19,709 nt of DNA, taken from NCBI GenBank assembly GCA_027445725.1, contig DAIAVG010000007.1:1-19709 (forward strand), written 5' to 3'. The DNA comes from Acidithiobacillus sp. (GTDB taxonomy: Bacteria; Pseudomonadota; Gammaproteobacteria; Acidithiobacillales; Acidithiobacillaceae). Under the pieces are notes generated by a model that had not been told where the DNA came from, searched no databases, and was given only the letters and a program-made list of their open reading frames with translations. Positions 13,961 to 19,709 of this stretch are shown here, piece by piece (the stretch's first letter is position 1; the number at the start of each line of letters is the position of its first letter). The translations under genes were made by a program, and so were the position numbers.

Positions 13961-14056
13961 ATGAACGGTGGCCTGGATACAGTTGCAGCAGTGGGGTACC
14001 TATATGTACGGCACTACGCTCACAGAAACCATCAAGAGGCTGGCTTGGGGCGATGA
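13961..14056 (+). CDS. Possible 31-residue leader peptide or small protein
   Basis: ATG at 13961 is preceded by GGGAGG 4 nt upstream, and the frame gives MNGGLDTVAAVGYLYVRHYA followed by a basic/polar tail ending in GLGR, with a TGA TAG double stop region. It lies in the 286-bp gap between the ComFB-type gene and the GGDEF-EAL gene, ending 34 bp before the latter. No homologue is recognised; the ribosome site is the only real support. Confidence 0.3.
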   Translation: MNGGLDTVAAVGYLYVRHYAHRNHQEAGLGR

Positions 14057-14090
14057 CTGATAGATACCTGATTTGCGGGGAGGTTTTGGT

Positions 14091-16799
14091 TTGAAAGGCA
14101 CCCCGAAAATTCCTGCATTTCTCACCCGTCCAATCACCATGCCTTCCTATCGGCGAGCCATGTCTCTGGCCTTTTGGGGGACGTTAGTAGGGGTATTGGG
14201 TTTTTCCGGATGGTATGCATGGTTTTCCTGGCATCGCTATGAACAGAACAGCCAGTATCGCCTGATGCTGGAATCCGACATGGTCGCGACAGTCGCGCAG
14301 AAGCTGCTGGACGGCCACGCCTCAGGGCTCCAGTTTTTGGGGGTGCAGTTACAGCGCGCAGACGCACTCCATCATCCGCGCCGCGCCCGGACGCTCCTGC
14401 TCGATTATCAGAAGGCCACCCCGGATATCGCCAGCGCGAATCTCATCGCCCCGAATGGCCAGGTCATTGCCTCCACGGCCGTACCGGCGGGGAAGCCGCT
14501 CCCGGATTTTCATAACGATCCGGCCATCTGGCCGGGGTTTCAGAAAGTCTTACAGACACATGGCATGTGGGCCTATCACCCGCTGCGTGGTCCGCTGGTG
14601 GGCGATCATTGGGTCATCCGCCTGAGTCGTACGGTGTTCTCCCCGGCGGGGAAACCCTTGTTTGTGGTGGCCACGCCGCTGCGCTTCAATGGTATAGAAG
14701 ACTTCCTGAGCCATCTGCCCTTGCGCGCGGGAACGGCTGTCGGTCTGATCCGGAGTGACTTTTATATTGAAGGGCGCTGGCCCGTACCCCAGGGTAATCT
14801 CTCCAAGATGCTTTCCCATCCCGTACCCACAGAAGGAGCCTTGCGGAAAGCCTTGCAGCGTGCCCCCCATGCACGTCAAGGATCTTATGCAGGCTTCGTC
14901 GCGGTGGGGCAGACCTATCGCTTTGGAGCCTTTACGCGTTTGAGCCATTATCCATTGACCGCTTTCGTTTCCATCCCCAGGGATCAATGGCTGGCCGCCT
15001 GGTGGCGACGACAGATTGAATACCCTCTGGTCTTTCTGCTCATCACTTTGGGATTCGGCTTGGCTGCCTATCGACGCATCCTCTTCCTGGATCGCCGATG
15101 GGATGTGCAACGCCAGACCTTCGAGCGGACTCTGACCACGCAGGCCACCCACGACGGACTGACCAACCTACCCAACCGCGATGGCCTGCGATTGGTATTT
15201 GATCAGGCGTTAGCCCGTGCTGAACGGCAAGAACGGTTGTTAGCCGTGGGCTTCTTGGATCTGGATGCGTTCAAGCCAGTCAATGATACCTACGGACACG
15301 CTGCCGGTGACGACCTGCTGAAAGAAATAGCCCGCCGCCTGCAAGACGCCGTGCGGCGAACGGATACCGTGGCGCGACTGGGCGGCGATGAGTTTGTGCT
15401 GCTGCTGGAAGGCTTGCGCGGTATGGATGAACTGGATCAGATCCTGACCCGTCTCCAGGCCACGACAGCACAGCCCTTCAACATCAAGGGGGAAATGGTC
15501 AGTATCCAGGCGAGTCTGGGGCTGACTATCTATCCCTTCGACGAGGCTGACGCCGACCTGCTCCTGCGGCACGCGGATCAGGCCATGTATGCGGCCAAGG
15601 CGCGTCCTGGTCGGGCGAGCGAAGGTTGGGTGCAGCTCTATCACCCGGATATCGGCACCATCACCATGGGCGATGAAGTATTGCGCCAGGATTTCCTGCG
15701 GGCTTTGGTAACCGGAGAGGTGACGCTACGCTATCAGCCCCTGGTGGCCCTGGCGACGGGCCGGGTGGCAGGCCTCGAGGCATTGACCCGCTGGCACCGG
15801 GAGGGACGGGAGGTCTACCCCGACCGATTCCTCCCGTCCCTTGGCGTGCGGGAACGTCATGCGCTGGGGCGTTTCGTGCTGCAAACGGGGCTGCAGCAAC
15901 TTGCGCAATGGCGGGCTTACACCCCGCGAGGGGAACCTGGACCGAATCTCTTCCTCAGCATCAATGTCACTCCGGAAGAGCTCGACAGTCCCGGATTTGC
16001 CGATACGGTCTTTGGTATCCTGGCTTCCCAGCCGGATATACCCCCGGAATCCTTAGTACTGGAGGTGCTGGAGATTGGGGAAATCCTCGAACAGAAGATC
16101 GCCCTGGAACATCTGCGACGGCTGCGGAGCGCGGGTGTCAAAATCGCGCTGGACGATGTGGGGAGCGCCTACGCCTCGCTCCTACGGCTCAAAAACCTGC
16201 CCATTGACGAGATCAAAATCGATCAGGGTTTCATCCGCGAGCTATCGAACAAACCCCAGGACCTGATCTTTGTCGAGAGTCTCATCAACCTGGGTTTGGG
16301 CATGAACGTCATGATCACTGTGGAAGGGGTGGAAACCGAAGAGCACATCGCCCTTCTGCGCGAGATGGAAGTCGACTACCTCCAGGGATATGCCATTGCC
16401 AGGCCGATGGAGGCGGAGGCGGTTGCTGATTTTGTGCGTACCTTTATCCTCGGCGCCGGGGATGCGGACACACCGATGCTGGCCCTGTACCAGCATCTGG
16501 GATGGGTGCATGCGGCAGAAGAGTCCGCAATGAATCATGGGGGTTACGAAAATGCGGAACTGGCTGCCTGTCCGATCTCGACTTGGCTGCACGCGCATGC
16601 GCCAGAACTACCCGGGGTAGAGGCATTGCTGGCCGAGCACGAGATAGTGCATACGCTGGGGCAAGAAATCTTCCAGGTACGGCAAAGCGGAACGCGCGAG
16701 GAACTCCATCGGCTACTCGGGCAACTGCATGAGCATAGCCACCGATTTCAGGAAGGGCTGGGGCAGGCGGTGAGGGTTATGCGAGACAATGTAGCATAG
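14091..16799 (+). CDS. Membrane GGDEF-EAL protein with C-terminal CZB-like zinc domain
   Basis: A bifunctional c-di-GMP enzyme, 902 residues from TTG at 14091 (GGGGAGG 6-7 nt upstream); ATG at 14139 is an alternative. One membrane helix (~24-46) and another (~310-327) flank a ~260-residue periplasmic sensor of Cache/CHASE-like look. The GGDEF domain has an intact ARLGGDEF (431-435) and an RxxD inhibitory site five residues before it (R422-D425), predicting an active, product-inhibited cyclase. The EAL domain keeps EAL (563-565), N625, E658, D688-D689, K709, E745-E748 and QGY (765), predicting hydrolysis too; DDFG is DDVG. Residues ~795-902 match the CZB zinc-binding pattern: H802-x2-W, C827 with W five residues on, and H850-x3-H854. 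E. coli DgcZ uses such a domain to inhibit its cyclase with zinc. The next EAL gene follows 25 bp downstream. Confidence 0.93.
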   Translation: MKGTPKIPAFLTRPITMPSYRRAMSLAFWGTLVGVLGFSGWYAWFSWHRYEQNSQYRLMLESDMVATVAQKLLDGHASGLQFLGVQLQRADALHHPRRARTLLLDYQKATPDIASANLIAPNGQVIASTAVPAGKPLPDFHNDPAIWPGFQKVLQTHGMWAYHPLRGPLVGDHWVIRLSRTVFSPAGKPLFVVATPLRFNGIEDFLSHLPLRAGTAVGLIRSDFYIEGRWPVPQGNLSKMLSHPVPTEGALRKALQRAPHARQGSYAGFVAVGQTYRFGAFTRLSHYPLTAFVSIPRDQWLAAWWRRQIEYPLVFLLITLGFGLAAYRRILFLDRRWDVQRQTFERTLTTQATHDGLTNLPNRDGLRLVFDQALARAERQERLLAVGFLDLDAFKPVNDTYGHAAGDDLLKEIARRLQDAVRRTDTVARLGGDEFVLLLEGLRGMDELDQILTRLQATTAQPFNIKGEMVSIQASLGLTIYPFDEADADLLLRHADQAMYAAKARPGRASEGWVQLYHPDIGTITMGDEVLRQDFLRALVTGEVTLRYQPLVALATGRVAGLEALTRWHREGREVYPDRFLPSLGVRERHALGRFVLQTGLQQLAQWRAYTPRGEPGPNLFLSINVTPEELDSPGFADTVFGILASQPDIPPESLVLEVLEIGEILEQKIALEHLRRLRSAGVKIALDDVGSAYASLLRLKNLPIDEIKIDQGFIRELSNKPQDLIFVESLINLGLGMNVMITVEGVETEEHIALLREMEVDYLQGYAIARPMEAEAVADFVRTFILGAGDADTPMLALYQHLGWVHAAEESAMNHGGYENAELAACPISTWLHAHAPELPGVEALLAEHEIVHTLGQEIFQVRQSGTREELHRLLGQLHEHSHRFQEGLGQAVRVMRDNVA

Positions 16800-16824
16800 C
16801 GGCATAAAACAGGAGGCTGGAATA

Positions 16825-19026
16825 ATGGACCAACATGAACGTGAAGATGACGGTCAAAAGTCGGTGCCCACTTCCGATAGCAAGGCGGCGGAGGAACTGA
16901 TCATCTCCGCAGGGGGCGATGTGGTTGGAAGTACCCGCAGGCGACTCAGCATGATCGACCCTTACGATCGTGTTGATGTCTGGCTCAACGCCGTGAAGGA
17001 GCTGCTGTGCTATTACAGCGAGACCGTGGTTGCGGACTTTTACGACACCCTAATGCGTGCCGAGGCATCGGCGCATATCCTGAGTCTCCTTTCAGATGCC
17101 GAAATGGCCCATCTCAAGACCAGCCAGGTGCGTTACCTGACGCAGGTTCTCTCACCGGGCATCAGCCGGGAAAAGCATATGTCCATGGCCAGAGAGGCCG
17201 GCTTGCGCCACACCTGGATCGGATTGCCCGCAGACATTCTGGCCCAATCCTTTCAGGTCTATCGCGCCGTTCTGGAAGATACCATCAATTCTGATTTGGC
17301 CAACAGTGTCACGCTGCAGTCCATCATCATGGAGCGCCTCAGCAATGACCTCTCATGGCAACTCATGGCCTATACCGAGGCCGAAAATGAACGGGCCGAT
17401 ACTCTTGAAAATATTAGGCAGATCATTTCTACAGCCATTAATCGTGAAGACATCATAAGGGAAACACTGCAGCGCATTGTTAAAATTCCAGGAATCACCG
17501 GCGTCGAAATCGTCAGCGTTGGAGAAAATTACGGCCTGCGTTGCGAGTTGAGTTTCGGCAAGACTCTGCACGAAAGCCAGCCCCAAGAAATCATGGAGTG
17601 GTGTGCGATCGAGCGAGATAATTTATTGTTGCAGGCTTGGCGAGACGAAAAGCCCGTTCAAATCGATAGCATTCAGAAGGAATTATCGCCTGAGGAGTGG
17701 ACCAAGGCCCAAGGCCTCGGCCTACGCTCTATGGCAATACATCCTATCCTGACCCTTGCCGGAGCCCCACAAATCCTCATGACCTTATACAGCCCATGGC
17801 CTGGGTATTTTCATCCGCCTTGGCAACAGAGCTTTTGGGCGTCTCTCGAGCACTTTTTTGGCGATCGTCTGGAGACGTTGGAAAAAAGTTCCGTTATCCG
17901 CACTGCTCCGTCCATCAGTTTGCAGGACCGGCGTCGTTACCGGGAACTCTTGCAAAATGATGGTCTGGAAATGTGGTATCAACCCGTAGTGAATCCGGGT
18001 ACTCATCGCATCGTTAAAGCTGAGGCTCTGGCGCGACTGCGTGATGGCGATCACCTCATCTCTCCTTATTTCTTCCTGCCCGCATTCGGTAGTACGCAGT
18101 TGCTTTCCCTTTTTGAAAAAGGTCTACAACAAATCCATAAAGATGCCCAACATTGGGTGGCAAAAAAAATCTTCCCTCCTTCCTTGTCCATCAACCTGCC
18201 GCCCGAGGCTTTTCAGCATCCCGCCTTTCTGCAAAAAATCGCGAGATGGGGAGCCACCAATTTGTTGCAACAAAATCATCCTGGCGGCACGGGGCCACTT
18301 AAAATCACGCTGGAGATTCTGGAAACCGGTGCCTTGGATGAAGCTAGTGCCCAAGAACAAATTCTTCTACTGCGCAACGCAGGATTCCGTATTGCACTGG
18401 ACGATGTGGGTAGCGGTGAGTCATCCCTTAATCGCTTACGCGCTCTCTCTATCGACGAAATAAAGATTGACCAGTCCTTCATATGTGCTCTGGAAAAAAA
18501 TCCTGACACTATCGACTTTGTCATAATTTTAGCAAATCTTGCCAACGACCTGAATATGGCCTGCGTGGCGGAGGGTGTAGAGAATGACGCCATTGCAGAC
18601 ATGCTGGCCAGCATTGGTGGCCTTTCCTTGCAAGGTTATATCTACGCCAAACCCATGCCGGCTACGGAATTGGCGGGCTGGGCTACGGAATACCAGCAAA
18701 GAAAAGAACCAGCACACCCTCATACCATCCATGGCTGGTTTGCCAAATGGATGGTGATAACCCGCATCGTGCGTGCATCTCTGCTACACATGCCGAACCT
18801 GCTAAACGGTTTTACCATCAACGATGGCATACATAAAGAACTTCAGGAGAGCCTGCAAAATTTACCACTTAACGATGCACACAGACAGCAGATAAGTGCT
18901 GCTTTCGATGAATATGGCCAGTCCATCATCGCATCATTGGCCATGCAAAGATATGGAGAAGACATTTTCGGCCTACTGAATATCGGCGAAAAAAACCTAA
19001 AGACCGCTGTTTATAACACATTATAG
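16825..19026 (+). CDS. Globin-coupled GAF-EAL c-di-GMP phosphodiesterase
   Basis: A soluble 733-residue protein predicted to linearise c-di-GMP in response to a haem ligand. Residues ~50-160 resemble the globin-coupled sensor of DosC-type proteins; H129 in EAGLRHTWIGLPADIL sits where the proximal haem histidine lies. Residues ~195-355 look like a GAF domain. There is no GGDEF domain. The EAL domain (~370-620) has EAL (400-402), N457, E497, D526-D527, K547, E583-GV-E586 and QGY (603), all catalytic positions, so hydrolysis is expected; DDFG is again DDVG, as in its neighbour. The last ~100 residues form a helix-rich extension I cannot assign. ATG at 16825 has AGGAGG 8 nt upstream, 25 bp after the preceding gene, so the two are likely an operon. 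Confidence 0.9.
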   Translation: MDQHEREDDGQKSVPTSDSKAAEELIISAGGDVVGSTRRRLSMIDPYDRVDVWLNAVKELLCYYSETVVADFYDTLMRAEASAHILSLLSDAEMAHLKTSQVRYLTQVLSPGISREKHMSMAREAGLRHTWIGLPADILAQSFQVYRAVLEDTINSDLANSVTLQSIIMERLSNDLSWQLMAYTEAENERADTLENIRQIISTAINREDIIRETLQRIVKIPGITGVEIVSVGENYGLRCELSFGKTLHESQPQEIMEWCAIERDNLLLQAWRDEKPVQIDSIQKELSPEEWTKAQGLGLRSMAIHPILTLAGAPQILMTLYSPWPGYFHPPWQQSFWASLEHFFGDRLETLEKSSVIRTAPSISLQDRRRYRELLQNDGLEMWYQPVVNPGTHRIVKAEALARLRDGDHLISPYFFLPAFGSTQLLSLFEKGLQQIHKDAQHWVAKKIFPPSLSINLPPEAFQHPAFLQKIARWGATNLLQQNHPGGTGPLKITLEILETGALDEASAQEQILLLRNAGFRIALDDVGSGESSLNRLRALSIDEIKIDQSFICALEKNPDTIDFVIILANLANDLNMACVAEGVENDAIADMLASIGGLSLQGYIYAKPMPATELAGWATEYQQRKEPAHPHTIHGWFAKWMVITRIVRASLLHMPNLLNGFTINDGIHKELQESLQNLPLNDAHRQQISAAFDEYGQSIIASLAMQRYGEDIFGLLNIGEKNLKTAVYNTL

Positions 19027-19027
19027 G

Positions 19028-19051
19028 TTGGCAGTGGATGATGTTTGCCAA
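19028..19051 (+). terminator. Weak terminator candidate for the c-di-GMP operon
   Basis: TTGGCA (19028-19033) and TGCCAA (19046-19051) form a 6-bp stem with a 12-nt loop, starting just after the TAG of the EAL gene. A T run (TTTTT near 19059-19063) lies 8 nt further, not adjacent, so termination here is uncertain. Confidence 0.25.
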
Positions 19052-19274
19052 ACGAATGTTTTTCGGACCCCGGGTAACTTCAGGGCTCTGCCAAAGTCTT
19101 CCATAACTCATTGATTCTTCATATTTTCATGCATATCAGATTCGCTGCAACCTGATGAATTCGCAGAAGATTCAATGCTGCTCATCGTACACAGCGTAAA
19201 AATACAGAGATAGGATCAACCAATCAAAGAGATAGCAGCATGCTTGCCGTAGCCCTGCGGGTAACTTAACATCA

Positions 19275-19385
19275 TGGACCCACTGTGGGGCCATTTCTGT
19301 GTCCAACTGCCCGTCCAGATTTTTATGAGGTACACCCGCGCGGTTCTACCAGATATGCGAATGACTGCAAACGCTGCCTCCTAGT
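19275..19385 (+). repeat. Degenerate dispersed repeat, copy B
   Basis: The order is TGGAC (19275), GGGGC (19287-19291), TTCTGTGTCCAA (19295-19306), CCCGTCCA (19310-19317) and ACGCTGCC (19371-19378), matching copy A at 11214-11350 in order and orientation. The best block, GTCCAA-3 nt-CCCGTCCA, agrees at 14 of 17 positions. Copy B lacks the third GTCCA of copy A and is shorter. Confidence 0.4.
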
Positions 19386-19485
19386 CGTTCGGATGTAACA
19401 TCTCAGTCCGTGTCTGTGACCAACCCAAAGCCTCCACTAAACCCGGAGCGGTTCAGTTTTGGTATTGAGGAGGGATGTGCCATAC

Positions 19486-19709
19486 CTATTCCGTCTCTGC
19501 GACCTGGCATTCACTGAGATATTGCGAACAGATACGCGGCGCGGATGGGAAACAAGCCGCATACCCATTTCGCTCATTGGTATCCGGAGGCAACCCCTGG
19601 CGATCTGCTACCCGCTTTCGGGTTTCTTCAACATGAAGCGTTCTTTGCAAGGTCTTTTCGCACAACCCCAGGCTCATAGGCTCTTTTCCCAGTCGAAAAT
19701 GTTGGCAAT
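19486..19709 (-). CDS. Open frame entering from the right edge, unidentified
   Basis: A - strand frame is open from the window edge to TAG at 19486 (about 73 residues; first ATG at 19677). It reads through LGKEPMSLGLCEKTLQRTLHV, ETRKRVADRQGLPPDTNERNG and a Cys-containing tail. It could be the C-terminus of a gene outside the window or chance. A + strand frame over the same bases, with AGGAGGG just before ATG 19475/GTG 19477, also stays open to the edge, so the strand is undecided. No family is recognised. Confidence 0.2.
   Translation of the reverse strand, partial: CQHFRLGKEPMSLGLCEKTLQRTLHVEETRKRVADRQGLPPDTNERNGYAACFPSAPRICSQYLSECQVAETE

Larger units (their letters stand above)
19027..19474. 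other. Gene-free 448-bp region after the EAL gene
   Basis: No recognisable gene in either strand. It contains a candidate terminator (19028-19051), a 10-bp direct repeat CGGGTAACTT (19071-19080 and 19258-19267, possibly chance), a near-perfect hairpin TGGACCCA/TGGGGCCA (19275-19293) and the second copy of the degenerate GTCCA repeat. Many stops in all frames suggest non-coding or eroded mobile sequence. Confidence 0.55.

Noticed and set aside
13805..14090. A c-di-GMP (GEMM) riboswitch before the GGDEF-EAL gene
   Set aside because: I looked for the conserved GEMM core and paired elements and did not find them; a covariance-model search would settle it.
13840..14094. An 84-residue + strand open frame between the ComFB-type and GGDEF-EAL genes
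   Set aside because: No ribosome site and no fold-like pattern; the shorter frame at 13961 in another phase has better start signals.
19071..19267. Direct repeat CGGGTAACTT
   Set aside because: Ten bases repeated once in ~700 bp is close to chance expectation and has no associated structure.
1..19709. CRISPR arrays, complete insertion sequences, prophage or toxin-antitoxin pairs
   Set aside because: No regularly spaced repeats, no transposase or integrase motifs and no paired small toxin-antitoxin genes were found.

Overview
The window is a chromosomal stretch of a moderately GC-rich gammaproteobacterium-like organism. Gene content and order (uvrC-pgsA-tRNA-Gly-tRNA-Cys, a DusA-type tRNA dihydrouridine synthase, a short ~300-residue 6-phosphogluconate dehydrogenase, a DoxX-NDH-2 fusion, glycogen genes beside c-di-GMP genes) suggest an acidophilic chemolithoautotroph of the Acidithiobacillus type. 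That assignment is an inference from content; no 16S rRNA or other decisive marker is present.

Layout. (i) 1-3096, + strand, housekeeping: the 3' part of uvrC, pgsA two bases later, a tRNA promoter embedded in the pgsA 3' end, tRNA-Gly(GCC), a terminator-like hairpin, tRNA-Cys(GCA), and dusA. (ii) 3100-10817, - strand, central carbon: read in the direction of transcription, glgP (alpha-glucan phosphorylase), a tandem-DoxX/NDH-2 fusion 13 bp downstream, gnd, and zwf whose ATG directly abuts the gnd stop. A hairpin follows zwf, then a separate small ArsR-type regulator convergent with dusA. This looks like one unit that mobilises glycogen, oxidises glucose-6-phosphate through the oxidative pentose phosphate branch, and carries its own membrane quinone reductase. 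(iii) 10818-11558: a 741-bp gene-free spacer with hairpins and a degenerate repeat. (iv) 11559-13275, - strand: a full-length glgC homologue lacking several residues normally needed for catalysis, and upstream of it a small winged-helix protein. (v) 13490-19026, + strand: a c-di-GMP cluster, namely a ComFB-family protein (a family with c-di-nucleotide receptors), a membrane GGDEF-EAL protein ending in a CZB-like zinc domain, and a soluble globin-GAF-EAL protein. (vi) 19027-19709: mostly non-coding sequence with a second copy of the degenerate repeat and an open frame cut by the window edge.

Most interesting: the divergent GlgC that resembles a modulatory rather than catalytic subunit; the glgP/DoxX-NDH-2/gnd/zwf unit; and the ComFB plus zinc-sensor GGDEF-EAL plus globin-EAL cluster transcribed away from the glycogen genes. 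No CRISPR array, complete insertion sequence or prophage was seen.
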